From NCBI RefSeq assembly GCF_003289645.1, contig NZ_QLYX01000004.1, positions 310,001 through 374,000 on the forward strand: 64,000 bases of DNA, given 5' to 3'. The position numbers and the translations under genes were made by a program. The first letter of the stretch is position 1. The number at the start of each line of letters is the position of its first letter. Positions 31,318-45,007 of this stretch are shown piece by piece. This DNA comes from Actinomadura craniellae. GTDB lineage: Bacteria > Actinomycetota > Actinomycetes > Streptosporangiales > Streptosporangiaceae. Under the pieces are notes generated by a model. That model saw only the letters and a program-made list of their open reading frames with translations, ran no database searches and was not told the origin of the DNA.

Positions 31318-32912
31318 GGGCGCGCTCCCTTCTCAGCGACGGTGGGGGCCGGGTCCTGCGTCTGGACGCGGCTCATCGTCTGCTTCACCGTTGGATTGAC
31401 CATGTCGAGCACCGGCCTGGGGTAGAAGCCCAGGGCCACGATGATCGCCAGGATGGGAGCGACCACGGCCACCTCGCGGCGGCTCAGGTCCGGCATGCCC
31501 TTGACCGCGTCGGCGGTCGGGCCGTTCATGGTCCGCTGGTACGCCCACAGGATGTAGATGGCCGACAGCACCAGACCGGTCGTCGCGACCACCGCGGCGA
31601 CCTGGTACTGGGAGAACGTCCCGACCAGGACCAGCAGTTCGGAGACGAACGGCGCCAGCCCGGGCAGCGACAGGCTGGCCAGGCCGGAGATCAGGAAGGC
31701 CCCGGCCAGCAGCGGCGCCACCTTCTGCACCCCGCCGTAGGCGTCGATGCGGGCCGAACCACGCCGCACGATCATGAACCCGGCGACCAGGAACAGCGCC
31801 CCGGTGGCGAAGCCGTGGTTGACCATGTAGAGCATCGCGCCCGCCTGGCCCTGCGAGGTCATCGCGAAGATGCCCAGCGCGATGAAGCCGAAGTGCGAGA
31901 TCGAGGTGTAGGCGATCAGGCGCTTGAGGTCGATCTGCCCGATGGCCAGGATCGCGCCGTAGACGATCCCGATCACCGCCAGGGTGAGCACCACCGGGGT
32001 GGCCCACTTGGCGGCGCCCGGGAACAGCTCCAGGCAGAACCGCAGCATTCCGTAGGTGCCGACCTTGTCGAGCACGCCGACGATCAGCACCAGGGCGCCG
32101 GCCGGGGCCTGCCCGGCGGCGTCCGGCAGCCAGGTGTGGAACGGCACCAGCGGCGCCTTGATCGCGAACGCGATGAAGAAGCCCAGGAACAGCCACTTGG
32201 CGGTGGTCGGGTCCAGGTCCAGGCGGGCCAGCTGGTCCACCATGAACGTGCCCTCGCCGAGCCCGCCCTGCGCGGGCGGCCGGGCCGACAGCACGTACAG
32301 CCCGATCACCGCGACGAGCATGAGCAGCCCGCCGAACAGCGAGTAGAGCAGGAACTTCACCGCGGCGTACGAGCGCTGCGGCCCGCCGTAGTAGCCGATG
32401 ATGAAGTACACCGGGATGAGCATGGCTTCGAAGAAGACGTAGAAGAGGAAGACGTCGGTCGCCGCGAAGACGCCGATCATCATCGCTTCCAGCGCCAGGA
32501 TCAGCGCGAAGTACGCCTTGGCCGAGCGGGTCCGCGCGGGCGTGCCGTCACCGGCACTGGCCGGGGGTTCGCCCGCCCCGCCGTACCGGTCGGCCGCGTT
32601 CCACGACGCCAGCAGCACCAGCGGGACGAGGATCGCCGACAGCACGATCATCGCCAGCGCGAGGCCGTCGACGCCGAGCCCCCAGTGCACCCCGAACTGC
32701 TTGATCCACCAGTACTTCTCGGCGAACTGGAAGCGGGGACCGCCGACCTCGAACCGGAACGCGAGCACCACGGTCAGCGCGGCCACCACCAGCGAGATCG
32801 CCAGTGCGAGCCGCTTGGCCAGCGCGTCGCTCCCCTTGGGCAGCAGCGCGAGGGCCAGCGCGCCCACCGCGGGCAGCGCGATGAGGAGGCTCAGCCACGG
32901 GAAGTCGTCCAT
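31314..32912 (-). CDS. nuoM: NADH-quinone oxidoreductase subunit M
   Basis: A 532-residue antiporter-like subunit, about 14 helices. Contains PLVPFHTWLPDAAGQAPAG, the key helix-break region with the proton-path Lys/His residues, and LKRLIAYTSISHFGFIALG. Proton pumping in complex I. One base separates its start from nuoL; it overlaps nuoN by four bases. Confidence 0.97.
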   Translation of the reverse strand: MDDFPWLSLLIALPAVGALALALLPKGSDALAKRLALAISLVVAALTVVLAFRFEVGGPRFQFAEKYWWIKQFGVHWGLGVDGLALAMIVLSAILVPLVLLASWNAADRYGGAGEPPASAGDGTPARTRSAKAYFALILALEAMMIGVFAATDVFLFYVFFEAMLIPVYFIIGYYGGPQRSYAAVKFLLYSLFGGLLMLVAVIGLYVLSARPPAQGGLGEGTFMVDQLARLDLDPTTAKWLFLGFFIAFAIKAPLVPFHTWLPDAAGQAPAGALVLIVGVLDKVGTYGMLRFCLELFPGAAKWATPVVLTLAVIGIVYGAILAIGQIDLKRLIAYTSISHFGFIALGIFAMTSQGQAGAMLYMVNHGFATGALFLVAGFMIVRRGSARIDAYGGVQKVAPLLAGAFLISGLASLSLPGLAPFVSELLVLVGTFSQYQVAAVVATTGLVLSAIYILWAYQRTMNGPTADAVKGMPDLSRREVAVVAPILAIIVALGFYPRPVLDMVNPTVKQTMSRVQTQDPAPTVAEKGARP

Positions 32913-32913
32913 A

Positions 32914-34818
32914 TCAGACCCTCACCACCAGGAGGGCCGCCACCACGAGCGCGGCGCCCAGGAACATTGACAGCGCGTAGGAGCGGACGAAGCCGGTCTG
33001 CACCCGCCGGACCCGGCCGGACGTGCCGCCGATCCCGGCCGCCAGGCCGTTCACGAGGCCGTCCACGCCCTTGTTGTCGAAGAAGACGGTCAGCCGGGTG
33101 AGCCACTGGCCGGGCCGCATCAGCAGCGACTCGTTCAGCGCGTCGCCGTACAGGTCGCGGCGGGCGGCCTTGGTGAGGACCCCGCCGCGCGGGGCCTCCA
33201 CCGGCACCGGCCGGCGCCCGTACATCGCCCAGGCCAGCGCGACGCCCGCGGCGACGACCGCCAGGGTGAGCAGGCCCACCGGGGCGAGCGGGTCGAACCC
33301 GTGGTGGTGCTCGGGGGCGCCGACCACCGGCTCCAGGAAGTGCATGAACCGGTCGCCCAGGATCATGAACGCGCCGCCGAACACGGACCCGACCGCCAGC
33401 AGGACGAGCGGCCAGGTCATCACCGGCGGCGACTCGTGCGGGTGGGCGTCCTCGGCCCAGCGCTTCTCACCGAAGAAGGTCATGAACATCAGCCGGGACA
33501 TGTAGAACGCGGTGATGGCGGCGCCGAGGATCGCGCACGCGCCGAGCACCGGGTTGTGCGCCCAGGACGCCTCGATGATCAGGTCCTTGGTGAAGTACCC
33601 GGCGAAGCCCGGGAAGCCGATGATCGCCAGGTAGCCCAGGCCGAACGTCACGAAGGTGATCGGCATGATCTTGGCCAGGCCGCCGTAGCGGCGCATGTTC
33701 ACCTCGTCGTTCATGGCGTGCATGACCGACCCGGCACCGAGGAACATCCCGGCCTTGAAGAAGCCGTGCACGACCAGGTGCGCGATGGCGATGGCGTAGC
33801 CCGCCGGGCCCAGCCCGGCCGCCAGCACCATGTAGCCGATCTGCGACATGGTCGAGCCGGCCAGCGCCTTCTTGATGTCGTCCTTGGCGCAACCGATGAT
33901 CGCACCGGCGAGCAGCGTGGCCGCGCCGACGATCGTGACGACGAGCTGCGCGTCCGGCGACATCTCGAAGATCGGGGCCGACCGGACGATCAGGTAGACG
34001 CCCGCGGTGACCATGGTGGCCGCGTGGATCAGCGCCGACACCGGGGTCGGGCCCTCCATCGCGTCCAGCAGCCAGGACTGCAGCGGGAGCTGGGCGGACT
34101 TGCCGCACGCCCCGAGCAGGAGCAGCAGGCCGATCGCGGTGGCCGTGCCGGTGCTGAGCTGCGTCGCCAGGCCCTCGTGGTGCGCGCCGGTGCCGAGGAC
34201 CTGCTCGAACCCGACGGTGCCGAAGGTCGCGAACATCAGCATGATCGCGATGGCCAGGCCCATGTCGCCGACCCGGTTGACCACGAACGCCTTCTTGGCC
34301 GCCACCGCGGCCGACGGCTTGTGCTGCCAGAAGCCGATCAGCAGGTAGGAGGCGAGACCGACGCCCTCCCAGCCGAAGTACACGCCGACATAGTTGTCGG
34401 CCAGCACCAGCAGCAGCATCGCCGCGACGAACAGGTTCAGGTACGCGAAGAACCGGCGCCGGTTCGCGTCGTGCGACATGTAGCCGATCGAGTACACGTG
34501 GATGAGCGAGCCCACCCCGGTGATCAGCAACACGAAGGTCATCGACAGCGGGTCGAGCAGCAGCCCGGCGTCGACCTTGAAGCCGCCGACCGAGAAGAAC
34601 TCGTACAGGTGCACCGCCCGGCGCCGCTCCGCACCGGAGTAGCCCAGCATCTGGACGAACATCGCCAGCCCGAGGACGAACGACAGCACCGGCGCCAGCG
34701 TGCCGAGCAGATGCCCCCAGCGGTCGGTGCGCCGCCCGCCCAGCAGCAGGACGGCCGCGCTCGCCAGCGGCAGCGCGATGAGGAGCCAGGCCAGTGCCTG
34801 GATGCCTTCCGCTTTCAT
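32914..34818 (-). CDS. nuoL: NADH-quinone oxidoreductase subunit L
   Basis: A 634-residue subunit, the longest antiporter-like one, with both proton_antipo_N ([20 protein letters not shown]) and M regions ([20 protein letters not shown]) and the long lateral helix plus final anchor helix at the C-terminus. Normal length. Ten bases separate it from nuoK. Confidence 0.97.
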   Translation of the reverse strand: MKAEGIQALAWLLIALPLASAAVLLLGGRRTDRWGHLLGTLAPVLSFVLGLAMFVQMLGYSGAERRRAVHLYEFFSVGGFKVDAGLLLDPLSMTFVLLITGVGSLIHVYSIGYMSHDANRRRFFAYLNLFVAAMLLLVLADNYVGVYFGWEGVGLASYLLIGFWQHKPSAAVAAKKAFVVNRVGDMGLAIAIMLMFATFGTVGFEQVLGTGAHHEGLATQLSTGTATAIGLLLLLGACGKSAQLPLQSWLLDAMEGPTPVSALIHAATMVTAGVYLIVRSAPIFEMSPDAQLVVTIVGAATLLAGAIIGCAKDDIKKALAGSTMSQIGYMVLAAGLGPAGYAIAIAHLVVHGFFKAGMFLGAGSVMHAMNDEVNMRRYGGLAKIMPITFVTFGLGYLAIIGFPGFAGYFTKDLIIEASWAHNPVLGACAILGAAITAFYMSRLMFMTFFGEKRWAEDAHPHESPPVMTWPLVLLAVGSVFGGAFMILGDRFMHFLEPVVGAPEHHHGFDPLAPVGLLTLAVVAAGVALAWAMYGRRPVPVEAPRGGVLTKAARRDLYGDALNESLLMRPGQWLTRLTVFFDNKGVDGLVNGLAAGIGGTSGRVRRVQTGFVRSYALSMFLGAALVVAALLVVRV

Positions 34819-34828
34819 GCCCGGCCTC

Positions 34829-35128
34829 TCAGTACTTCAGCAGGTTCGCGTCGTCGACCGACGACGACCTGCGGGTCCGGAAGATCGTCATGAGGATCGC
34901 GAGGCCCACCACGACCTCGGCCGCGGCCACGACCATCACGAAGAAGGCGATGATCTGGCCGTCGAGGTTCCCGTGCATGCGGGCGAACGACACGAACGCC
35001 AGGTTCGTGGCGTTGAGCATCAGCTCAACGCACATGAACACCACGATGGCGTTGCGGCGCACCAGCACGCCGATCCCGCCGATGGTGAACAGGATCGCCG
35101 AGAGCACCAGGTAATGGGTGGGGCTCAC
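34829..35128 (-). CDS. nuoK: NADH-quinone oxidoreductase subunit K
   Basis: A 99-residue protein with three helices. Both buried glutamates of the proton path are present: E35 ([10 protein letters not shown]) and E71 ([12 protein letters not shown]), equal to E36 and E72 of E. coli NuoK. GTG at 35128 overlaps the nuoJ stop by four bases, which fixes the start; longer readings upstream are nuoJ in another frame. Confidence 0.96.
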   Translation of the reverse strand: MSPTHYLVLSAILFTIGGIGVLVRRNAIVVFMCVELMLNATNLAFVSFARMHGNLDGQIIAFFVMVVAAAEVVVGLAILMTIFRTRRSSSVDDANLLKY

Positions 35129-36009
35129 TTCCCCGCCTCCTTGTTGCCGGCCGTCGGAACGCCGGCCTTGACCTCGCGGTCCTGGGCGTCCGCGTCGGCG
35201 GCCGTGTCGGTGGCCGCGCGGACCGCGGCGATGTCGTCCCCGGCCGCCTGCTCCTCGGTGCGGCCTTCGAGGTCGGTGTGCATCCCCGCGGTGGCGGTGC
35301 GGCGGGCGATGATCGGGTTGACCGACAGCTCGGAGGTGGTGCCGTCGGGCAGCAGCGCCGGCATGTCCACCGCGTTGTGCCGGGCGTAGGTGCCGGGCCC
35401 GGGCAGCGGGGTCGGGTGGTCGCCCAGGAAGCGCGCCTTGGACAGCGCCCGCTGGGTGGCCTTCGGCGCCAGCCGCTCGCGGTGCGCGAGCACCATCGCG
35501 CCCAGCGCCGCGGTGATCAGCAGCGCGCTGGCCACCTCGAAGGCGAAGACGTACTTGGTGAACAGCAGCCGGGCCAGCCCGACCACGTTGCCCTCCGCGT
35601 TGGCCCGGGCCAGGCCCGCCGTCGTCGGCAGCGCCGCGCCGGCGACCCCGGCGGCCAGCAGGCCGACGAAGCCCAGGCCGGCGAGCGCCGCCCACAGCCG
35701 CTGCCCGCGGATCGTCTCGACCAGCGAGTCGGTCGAGCTCACCCCGACGAGCATCAGCACGAACAGGAAGAGCATCAGCACCGCGCCGGTGTAGACGATC
35801 ACCTGGACGAAGGCCAGGAAGGGCGCCTCCAGCACGGCGTACAGCACCGCCAGCGAGAGCATCACGACGGCCAGCAGCAGCGCTGCGTGCACCGCCTTGC
35901 GCATCAGGATCATGCCGAGCGCGGCGCTCACCGAGACGATCGCCAGCAGCCAGAACACGAACGGCTCGGCCGCGTGCGTCTGCGCCTCGGCGAGGAGGGT
36001 CGGGTTCAT
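35125..36009 (-). CDS. nuoJ: NADH-quinone oxidoreductase subunit J
   Basis: A 294-residue protein. Five helices in the first 180 residues ([38 protein letters not shown]) form NuoJ proper. A hydrophilic tail of about 100 residues ([20 protein letters not shown], later acidic/Ala-rich) extends beyond the E. coli length, as in other actinobacteria. ATG at 36009 overlaps nuoI (ATGA). Confidence 0.95.
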   Translation of the reverse strand: MNPTLLAEAQTHAAEPFVFWLLAIVSVSAALGMILMRKAVHAALLLAVVMLSLAVLYAVLEAPFLAFVQVIVYTGAVLMLFLFVLMLVGVSSTDSLVETIRGQRLWAALAGLGFVGLLAAGVAGAALPTTAGLARANAEGNVVGLARLLFTKYVFAFEVASALLITAALGAMVLAHRERLAPKATQRALSKARFLGDHPTPLPGPGTYARHNAVDMPALLPDGTTSELSVNPIIARRTATAGMHTDLEGRTEEQAAGDDIAAVRAATDTAADADAQDREVKAGVPTAGNKEAGK

Positions 36010-36539
36010 TTGGACTCTCCGCTTTCCTCCGTCTGGAGCCCGAGGCGGTAGTAGTCCGTCTCGTCGTCGCCGAGCCGCATCGGGTGCGGCGGCGTCTCCA
36101 TGCCCTCGCGCAGCGGCGCCAGCAGCATGTCCTTGGTGTAGATCAGGCTCTCGCGGCTGTCGTCGGCCAGTTCGTACTCGTTGGTCATCGTGAGCGCCCG
36201 GGTCGGGCACGCCTCGATGCACAGCCCGCACAGGATGCAGCGCAGGTAGTTGATCTGGTAGACGCGGCCGTACCGCTCACCCGGGGAGTACCGCTCCTCC
36301 TCGGTGTTGTCGGCGCCCTCCACGTAGATCGCGTCGGCCGGGCAGGCCCAGGCGCACAGCTCGCACCCGACGCACTTCTCCAGCCCGTCCGGCCAGCGGT
36401 TCAGCTGGTGCCGGCCGTGGAAGCGCGGCGCGGTCGGCTTCTTCACCTCGGGATACTGGACGGTCTCGCTCTTGGTGAAGAGCTGGTGGAAGGCGACGCC
36501 GAACCCCTTGACCGGGTTCAGGAAGTCAGTGAAGCCCAC
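36006..36539 (-). CDS. nuoI: NADH-quinone oxidoreductase subunit I
   Basis: A 177-residue 8Fe ferredoxin-like subunit. Two complete 4Fe-4S sets: C56, C59, C62, C66 ([12 protein letters not shown]) and C101, C104, C107, C111 ([12 protein letters not shown]), clusters N6a/N6b on the path to N2. The start overlaps the end of nuoH by 14 bases. Confidence 0.97.
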   Translation of the reverse strand: MGFTDFLNPVKGFGVAFHQLFTKSETVQYPEVKKPTAPRFHGRHQLNRWPDGLEKCVGCELCAWACPADAIYVEGADNTEEERYSPGERYGRVYQINYLRCILCGLCIEACPTRALTMTNEYELADDSRESLIYTKDMLLAPLREGMETPPHPMRLGDDETDYYRLGLQTEESGESK

Positions 36540-37851
36540 TGGTGACCTCCTTACGCGTGGTGTTGTCGCGGCGGGCCTGCGCCGGGACGCCGACCCCGTG
36601 GTAGTGCGGGGCGTCCATCGGGGGCACCGGGAAGCCGCCCGCGTCCGCCGCCGGTTCGGCGGGTTCGGCCGTGTCGGGCTCCTCGCCCTCCGCCCGGCCG
36701 GACATCGCCTCCCAGACGAACATCGCCAGCAGGATCACGACCACCGCGACCCCGCCGTAGACGACCAGCTCCCGGGTGTCCTGGCCGTCGTTGCGCAGCG
36801 CCCGGACGGTGGCGACCAGCATGATCCAGCCGAGCGAGACCGGCATCAGGACCTTCCAGCCCAGCTTCATCAGCTGGTCGTACCGGACCCGGGGCAGCGA
36901 ACCGCGCAGCCAGATGAAGAAGAAGATGAACAGCCAGAGCTTGGCCAGGAACCACAGCACCGGCCACCAGCCCTCGTTGGCGCCCGCCCAGACCGTGGAG
37001 ATCGGGGCCGGGGCCCGCCAGCCGCCCAGGAACAGGGTGGTGGCCAGGGCCGACAGGGTGGCCAGGTTGATGTACTCGGCCAGGAAGAACATCGCGAACT
37101 TCAGCGACGAGTACTCGGTGTGGAAGCCACCGACCAGCTCGCCCTCGCCCTCGGGCAGGTCGAACGGGATCCGGTTGGACTCGCCCATCATCGTCACGAC
37201 GTAGATCAGGAACGACGGCAGCAGCAGGACCACGAACCACCGGTCGGCCTGCGCGTTGACGATGCCCGTGGTGGACATCGTCCCGGCGAACAGGAAGACC
37301 GCGACGAACGACAGGCCCATCGCGATCTCGTAGGAGATGATCTGCGCGGCCGAGCGCAGCCCGCCCAGCAGCGAGTAGGGCGACATCGACGCCCAGCCCG
37401 CCAGCACGATCCCGTACGCGCCGATGGAGGCCATGGCCAGCACCAGCAGCACCGCCACCGGCAGGTCGGTGCCCTGCAGCGCCGTCTGGTGACCGAAGAT
37501 CGACACGGTCGGCCCGAACGGGATGATGCTGAAGGCCACGAACGCCGGGGTGGCCGAGACGATCGGCGCCAGAATGAAGACGAGCTTGTCGACCTGGCGG
37601 GGGACGATGTCCTCCTTGAGCGCCAGCTTGACGCCGTCGGCCAGCCCCTGGAGCAGGCCGAACGGGCCGGCCCGGTTGGGGCCGACACGCAGCTGCATCC
37701 GCCCGATCACCCGGCGCTCGACCCACATCGACAGCAGGACGGTCAGCACCAGGAACACGAAGATGGCCAGGACCTTGCCGCCGATCAGCCACCACGGGTC
37801 CCGGCCGAAAGTCTCCAGCGTCGGGTCCGCCGGGGCCGCGTAGGGACTCAT
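36526..37851 (-). CDS. nuoH: NADH-quinone oxidoreductase subunit H
   Basis: A 441-residue membrane subunit that shapes the quinone cavity: [20 protein letters not shown] near the N-terminus and the acidic loop [19 protein letters not shown] are intact. About eight helices. The C-terminal tail (about 60 residues, Glu/Ala/Pro-rich) is longer than in E. coli. Overlaps nuoG by four bases. Confidence 0.97.
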   Translation of the reverse strand: MSPYAAPADPTLETFGRDPWWLIGGKVLAIFVFLVLTVLLSMWVERRVIGRMQLRVGPNRAGPFGLLQGLADGVKLALKEDIVPRQVDKLVFILAPIVSATPAFVAFSIIPFGPTVSIFGHQTALQGTDLPVAVLLVLAMASIGAYGIVLAGWASMSPYSLLGGLRSAAQIISYEIAMGLSFVAVFLFAGTMSTTGIVNAQADRWFVVLLLPSFLIYVVTMMGESNRIPFDLPEGEGELVGGFHTEYSSLKFAMFFLAEYINLATLSALATTLFLGGWRAPAPISTVWAGANEGWWPVLWFLAKLWLFIFFFIWLRGSLPRVRYDQLMKLGWKVLMPVSLGWIMLVATVRALRNDGQDTRELVVYGGVAVVVILLAMFVWEAMSGRAEGEEPDTAEPAEPAADAGGFPVPPMDAPHYHGVGVPAQARRDNTTRKEVTSGLH

Positions 37852-40258
37852 GCCACGCTCCCATCGGTGTTCGCGATCCGCACGACCGCCCCGGCGGACA
37901 CGCCGAGGTCGCGGTGGAGGGTGCTGCCCGCCGAGTTGGTCGGCAGCCAGACCACCCCCTCGGGCAGATCTGGAGTGAGCTCCAGCGGCAGGACCACCTC
38001 GCCCCGCTCGGTGGAGACCCTGACCGCACCGGACGCGCCGATCCCCGCGGCCGTGCCGGGCGCCAGCCGGGCCACCGTGGGCTTGGCCGTGCCGGCCAGG
38101 AAGGGCTCGCCGTCCTGCATCCGGCCCAGGTCCAGCAGCTGCCGCCAGGTGGCCAGCAGCGCCTCGCCCGGCCGCGGTTTCGGCGGCATCGGCGCGGCGG
38201 TACTCGGCCCGGCCGGGCGGGACCCGCGGTAGGTGCCCAGGCCGGCCAGCTCGCGGCGGGCCGCCTCGGGTCCGGGCAGGCCCAGGTGGACGTCCAGCTC
38301 ACCGGCCAGCGCGTTGAGCACCCGCAGGTCCGGCATGACGCTGGAGACCTTCAGCGCCGCCTCGAACGGGCGGCCCCGGCCCTCCCAGTTCACGAACGTG
38401 CCGGCCTTCTCGGCGACCGCGGCCACCGGCAGCACCACGTCGGCCCGGTCGGTGACGGCGCTCACCCGCTGCTCCAGGCTGACCACGAACGAGGCCGCCT
38501 CGATCGCGGCCAGCGCGGCCTCCGGGTCGGGCAGGTCGTAGGGGTCCACCCCGCCGACCAGCAGCGCGTCCAGCTCGCCGCCGGTGACGGCCGCCAGGAT
38601 GCCGGCGGTGTCCCGGCCCGGCGTGGCGGGCAGGTCGGTGACGTCCCAGGCCCGGGCGACCTCGGCGCGGGCCGCGGTGTCGGTCACCGGGCGGCCGATC
38701 GGCAGCAGGCCGGGCAGCGCGCCGGCCTCCAGCGCGCCCCGCTCCCCGGCCCGGCGCGGCACCCAGGCCAGCCGGGCCCCGGTCGCGCGGGCCAGCCGCA
38801 GCGCGGCCGACAGCGCGCCCGGCGCGGTGGCCAGCCGCTCGCCGACCATGATGATCGAACCGGCGGCGCGCAGCGGCTCGGCGTCCAGCGCGTCGAGCGC
38901 GGTGGCCTCGCCGCCGGGCACGGTCGGGATCAGCGTGCCGCCGACCTTCCGCAGCCCGTTGCTGGTGTACGGGGCGATCGACAGGACGCGCAGCCCCGTC
39001 TTGCGGTGCGCCTTGCGCAGCCGCAGGAAGACGCTCGGGGACTCCTCCTCCGGCTCGAAGCCGGCGAGCAGCACCACGGGCGCCCGCTCCAGGTCCGTGT
39101 AGGTCACGTCGATGTCGTGGCCGGCGACCGCCGCCGCCAGGAACTCGGCCTCCTCGGCCGAGTGGGCCCGGGCGCGGAAGTCGACGTCGTTGGTGCCGAG
39201 CGCGACCCGGGCGAACTTGGCGTACGCGTAGGAGTCCTCCAGGGTGAGCCGGCCCCCGGCGAGCACGCCGGTCCGGCCGCGGGCGGCGGCCAGGCCGCGG
39301 GCCGCGACGGTCAGCGCCTCAGGCCAGCTCGCCGGCTCCAGTTCACCCCGCTCGTTGCGGACCAGCGGCGTGGCCAGCCGGTCGGGCTGGGTGGCGTAGG
39401 TGAACGCCCACCGGCCCTTGTCGCAGTTCCACTCCTCGTTGACCTCGGGGTCGTCGCCGGCCAGCCGCCGGGTGACCTTGCCGCGCCGGTGGTCGGTGCG
39501 CAGCGCGCAACCGCCCGCGCAGTGCTCGCAGGTGCTGGGCGTGGAGATCAGGTCGAATGGGCGGGACCGGAACCGGTAGGCGGCGCCGGTCAGCGCGCCG
39601 ACCGGGCAGATCTGCACGGTGTTGCCGGAGAAGTAGGACTGGAACGGCTTGTCCTCGGCCACCCCGACCTGCTCCTTGGCGCCGCGCTCGAACAGGTCGA
39701 TGAAGGCGTCGCCGGCGATCTGGTCGGAGAACCGGGTGCAGCGGGCGCACTGGATGCACCGCTCCCGGTCCAGCAGCACCTCGGTGGACAGCGGGATCGG
39801 CTTGGGGAAGGTGCGCTTGCGCTCGGCGAACCGCGTCTCGCCCCGGCCGTTGGACATCGCCTGATTCTGCAGCGGGCACTCGCCGCCCTTGTCGCAGACC
39901 GGGCAGTCCAGCGGGTGGTTGATCAGCAGCAGCTCCATCACGCCGTGCTGGGCCTTGTCGGCCACCGGCGAGGTGAGCTGGGTCTTGACCACCATCCCCG
40001 GCATCACGGTGGTGGTGCAGGACGCGGCGGGCTTGGGCATCCCCCGCCCGTTGCCCGCGTCGGGGATCTCCACCAGGCACTGGCGGCAGGCACCGATCGG
40101 GTCGAGCAGCGGGTGGTCGCAGAACCTGGGGATCTGGATGCCGAGCAGCTCGGCGGCCCGGATGATCAGGGTGCCCTCGGGCACCTCGATCTCGAAGCCG
40201 TCGATGGTGACCGGCACCATCGTCACGGCCTTCTCGACCGCGTTCTCGTCAGTCAGGG

Positions 40259-40262
<4 letters not shown>
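37848..40262 (-). CDS. nuoG: NADH-quinone oxidoreductase subunit G
   Basis: An 804-residue Fe-S subunit. 2Fe-2S N1b ligands C48, C59, C62, C82; N5 ligands H116, C120, C123, C129 ([14 protein letters not shown]); a further 4Fe-4S set in CIQCARC; and [10 protein letters not shown], the start of the molybdopterin-oxidoreductase-like domain that has lost the cofactor role. ATG at 40262 overlaps the nuoF stop (ATGA) and so is preferred over the much longer open frame, which is nuoF read out of phase. Confidence 0.96.
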
Positions 40263-41553
<1,291 letters not shown>

Positions 41554-41557
<4 letters not shown>

Positions 41558-42327
41558 TTGTTGATGTCCTCCCGGTTGCCCGGGGCCATCGGGCCCTTGG
41601 CCGGCTCGTGCGGCTGCGGGCGGTCGGCCTCGGCCGGCGGCGCCGTCCAGCCGCGTTCCTTGGCGAGCTTCAGGCCGACCAGCGACTCGGGCCCGGCCTG
41701 CGTGCCCTCACCGGCCCGGCCGTCGTTGAAGCCGGCCAGCACCCGGGAGGCGTCCTTCCAGGTGCACACGGTGTCGGCGCCGCGGGTCGGCGCGACCTGC
41801 TCGCCGGCGCGCAGGTCGTCGACCAGCCGCTTGGCCTTCTCGGGAGTCATGTTGTCGAAGAACTCCCAGTTGACCGTCATCACCGGGGCGAAGTCGCAGG
41901 CGGCGTTGCACTCGATCCGCTCCAGCGAGACCTTGCCGTCGGGGGTGGCCTCGTCGTGACCGACCCCGACGTGCTCGCTGAGCTCCCGCCAGATCTGGTC
42001 GCCGCCCATGATCGCGCAGAGCGTGTTGATGCAGACGCCCACGTGGTACTCGCCCACCGGCGCGCGCTTGTACTGGGTGTAGAAGGTGTAGACGCCGGTG
42101 ACCTGGGCGGGTGTGATGCCCAGGGTCTCGGCGCAGAACTCCACGCCCGCCGGGGTGATGTGGCCGTCCACCGACTGCACCAGGTGCAGCAGCGGCAGCA
42201 GCGCCGAGCGCGGCTGGGGGTAGCGGGCGACGATCTCCTTGGCGTCCCGCTCCAGGCGCTCGCGCACCTCGGGCTCGTAGGCCACGTAGGTCGTGCCCAG
42301 CCCGATCTCCACAGGTTCAGCGGCCAT
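41554..42327 (-). CDS. nuoE: NADH-quinone oxidoreductase subunit E
   Basis: A 257-residue thioredoxin-like 2Fe-2S subunit with N1a ligands C99, C104 (VCINTLCA), C140 and C144 (ECNAACDF). The C-terminal 80 or so residues, hydrophilic and Pro/Gly-rich, exceed the E. coli length, as in other actinobacteria. There is a 30-base gap to nuoD, one of the few non-overlapping joints in the operon. Confidence 0.96.
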
Positions 42328-42357
42328 CGGTCGCGCCCCCCTTCTCGCTCGCGCCCC

Positions 42358-43704
42358 TCATCGGTCGACGCCCCCCATCACGGGATCGATGCTGGCCACG
42401 GCGGCGATCACGTCCGCGACCATGCCGCCCTCGCACATCGCGGCGGTGGCCTGCAGGTTGGTGAAGGACGGGTCGCGGAAGTGCGCCCGGTACGGGCGGG
42501 TGCCGCCGTCGCTGACCAGGTGCACGCCGAGCTCGCCGCGCGGCGACTCGACCGCGCTGTAGACCTGCCCGGCCGGCACCCGGAACCCCTCGGTGACCAG
42601 CTTGAAGTGGTGGATCAGGGCCTCCATCGAGGTGCCCATGATGTGCGCGATGTGCTTGGGCGAGTTGCCCAGCCCGTCGGCGCCGAGGGCGAGCTGCGCG
42701 GGCCAGCCGATCTTCTTGTCCTCGATCATCACCGGGCCCTTGACGGCCTGGAGCCGCTGCACGCACTGCTCGATGATCTTCAGCGACTCCTCCATCTCGG
42801 CCATCCGGACGAGGTAGCGGCCGTACACGTCGCTGGTGTCCTGGGTGTGCACGTCGAAGTCGTAGGTCTCGTAACCGCAGTACGGCTGCGTCTTGCGGAG
42901 GTCCCACGGCAGCCCGGTCGCGCGCAGCACCGGGCCGGTGATGCCCAGCGCCATGCACCCGGTCAGGTCGAGGTAGGCGATGTCCTTGGTGCGTGCCAGG
43001 TACACCGGGTTGGAGTCCATCAGCTTGCGCATCTGCTGGATGCGGACGGGCATCCGCTTCAGGTACTCGGTGATCCGGTCGATCGCCCCGGGCGGCAGGT
43101 CCTGCGCGACCCCGCCGGGCCGCACGTACGCCATGTTCATCCGCAGGCCGGTCACCAGCTCGAAGATGTCGAGGGTGTACTCGCGCTCGATGAACCCGTT
43201 GAGCATGACCGTGGTGGCGCCCAGCTCCAGGCCGAAGGTGGCGATCGCCACCAGGTGCGAGGAGATCCGGTTGAGCTCCATCATCATCACGCGGATGATC
43301 TGGGCCCGCTCGGGGATCTGGTCGGTGATGCCGAGCAGCTTCTCCACACCGAGGCTGTACGCCGCCTCGTTGAAGATCGGCGCGAGGTAGTCCATGCGGG
43401 TGCAGAACGTGGACCCCTGGGTCCACGTCCGGTACTCCATGTTCTTCTCGATGCCGGTGTGCAGGTAGCCGATGCCCACCCGGGCCTCGGTCACCGTCTC
43501 GCCGTCGAGGGTCAGCACCAGCCGGAGCACCCCGTGCGTGGACGGGTGCTGCGGGCCCATGTTGATGACCATCCGCTCGTCGCCCGCGTCGTGGGCTCCG
43601 GTGGTGACCTGGTCCCAGTCCTGGCCGGCGACGTTGAAGACCTTGCCCTCGGCGGCGTCGGCGGCGTAGGCGTCGTACTCGGTGTACTTGGTCGAGGAGC
43701 TCAT
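42358..43704 (-). CDS. nuoD: NADH-quinone oxidoreductase subunit D
   Basis: A 448-residue 49-kDa-type subunit with the quinone-site loop [14 protein letters not shown]. The hydrogenase-like fold is complete and ends [17 protein letters not shown], with the canonical C-terminal Asp-Arg. ATG at 43704 overlaps the nuoC stop (ATGA), which decides it over longer readings. Confidence 0.97.
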   Translation of the reverse strand: MSSSTKYTEYDAYAADAAEGKVFNVAGQDWDQVTTGAHDAGDERMVINMGPQHPSTHGVLRLVLTLDGETVTEARVGIGYLHTGIEKNMEYRTWTQGSTFCTRMDYLAPIFNEAAYSLGVEKLLGITDQIPERAQIIRVMMMELNRISSHLVAIATFGLELGATTVMLNGFIEREYTLDIFELVTGLRMNMAYVRPGGVAQDLPPGAIDRITEYLKRMPVRIQQMRKLMDSNPVYLARTKDIAYLDLTGCMALGITGPVLRATGLPWDLRKTQPYCGYETYDFDVHTQDTSDVYGRYLVRMAEMEESLKIIEQCVQRLQAVKGPVMIEDKKIGWPAQLALGADGLGNSPKHIAHIMGTSMEALIHHFKLVTEGFRVPAGQVYSAVESPRGELGVHLVSDGGTRPYRAHFRDPSFTNLQATAAMCEGGMVADVIAAVASIDPVMGGVDR

Positions 43705-44447
43705 GTGTACGACCTCCGCTGGTCGGGGGGCGGGATCTCCGCGCCTCGGTATTCGACGGGGATGCCGCCCAGCGGGTAGTCCTTGCGCTGCGGGTGGCCC
43801 ACCCAGTCGTCGGGCATCTGGATGCGGGTCAGCGCCGGATGCCCGTCGAAGACGATGCCGAAGAAGTCGTAGGTCTCGCGCTCGTGCCAGTCGTTGGTCG
43901 GGTAGATCGACACGATCGACGGGATGTGCGGGTCGGCGTCCGGGCAGGTGACCTCCAGCCGGACCCGCCGGTTGTGCGTCATCGACAGCAGGTGGTAGAC
44001 CGCGTGCAGCTCGGCCCCGGTCTCCTGCGGGTAGTGCGTGCCGGACACCCCGGTGCACAGCTCGAAGCGCAGCGTGGCGTCGTCGCGCATGGTCTGCGCC
44101 ACCGCGGGCAGGTGCTCGCGCCGCACGAAGAAGGTCATCTCGCCGCGGTCGACGACGATCCGCTCGATCGCGTCGCCGAAGTCAGGAAAGGCGCGTTCCA
44201 GTTCGTCGGCCACCGTGTCGAACTCGCCCGGCTCGACCGCGCCACCAGGACCGCCGTACGGCCGCTCCGCCCACACCTTGGGCGACTGCCGGACGACCAG
44301 CCGGCCGTAGCCGGAGGTGTCGCCGGTGTCCTTGGCGCCGAACATGCCCATCCGCGCGACGGGCTGCTCGCGGCGGTCCTCCGCGGCCTGCGCCGGGAGC
44401 TGGTCGGCGGCCTGCTCGGCCTGCTGCTCGGGATGCTGCGAGCTCAC
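43701..44447 (-). CDS. nuoC: NADH-quinone oxidoreductase subunit C
   Basis: A 248-residue 30-kDa-type subunit: [20 protein letters not shown] and the Pro/Leu-rich [20 protein letters not shown] are the family signature. An N-terminal stretch of about 35 residues is Gln/Glu/Ala-rich and probably disordered. GTG at 44447 overlaps the nuoB stop (GTGA). Confidence 0.96.
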   Translation of the reverse strand: MSSQHPEQQAEQAADQLPAQAAEDRREQPVARMGMFGAKDTGDTSGYGRLVVRQSPKVWAERPYGGPGGAVEPGEFDTVADELERAFPDFGDAIERIVVDRGEMTFFVRREHLPAVAQTMRDDATLRFELCTGVSGTHYPQETGAELHAVYHLLSMTHNRRVRLEVTCPDADPHIPSIVSIYPTNDWHERETYDFFGIVFDGHPALTRIQMPDDWVGHPQRKDYPLGGIPVEYRGAEIPPPDQRRSYT

Positions 44448-44995
44448 AGTGCCCCCTGCTGTCCGAGGAGCGGCAGCGCCCGGCGCCGGGACTCCTCGAT
44501 CTCCTGGATCTGCTTGGCCCGGTGCGGGCCCAGCTTGGTGTTCTGGATCTTGTCGTGCAGCTTGAGGATCGCGTCCAGCAGCATCTCGGGCCGCGGCGGG
44601 CAGCCGGGCAGGTAGATGTCCACCGGGACGATGTGGTCGACGCCCTGCACGATCGCGTAGTTGTTGAACATGCCGCCGCTGGAGGCGCACACGCCCATCG
44701 CGATGACCCACTTGGGTTCGGACATCTGGTCGTAGATCTGCCGCAGCACCGGGGCCATCTTCTGACTCACCCGGCCCGCGACGATCATCAGGTCGGCCTG
44801 CCGCGGCGTCGCGGACGCCCGCTCCATCCCCCACCGGGAGAAGTCGTGCCGCGGGTCACCGGCCGCCATCATCTCGATCGCGCAGCAGGCGAGACCGAAC
44901 GTCGCCGGCCACACCGAACTCTTCCGTGCCCAGCCCGCGACCTGCTCGACCGTGCTCAGCAGGAAGCCGCTGGGAAGTTTCTCTTCCAGTCCCAT
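44444..44995 (-). CDS. nuoB: NADH-quinone oxidoreductase subunit B
   Basis: A 183-residue PSST-type subunit holding the terminal cluster N2: tandem C37-C38 ([10 protein letters not shown]), C103 ([10 protein letters not shown]) and C132 (LPGCPPRPE). Complete. Twelve bases separate it from nuoA. Confidence 0.97.
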   Translation of the reverse strand: MGLEEKLPSGFLLSTVEQVAGWARKSSVWPATFGLACCAIEMMAAGDPRHDFSRWGMERASATPRQADLMIVAGRVSQKMAPVLRQIYDQMSEPKWVIAMGVCASSGGMFNNYAIVQGVDHIVPVDIYLPGCPPRPEMLLDAILKLHDKIQNTKLGPHRAKQIQEIEESRRRALPLLGQQGAL

Positions 44996-45007
44996 GTTTC
45001 TAGCCCC

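Noticed and set aside
43701-44834. nuoC starting far upstream as a 377-residue protein
   Set aside because: The extra part is nuoB out of phase; the GTGA overlap at 44444-44447 is the natural start.
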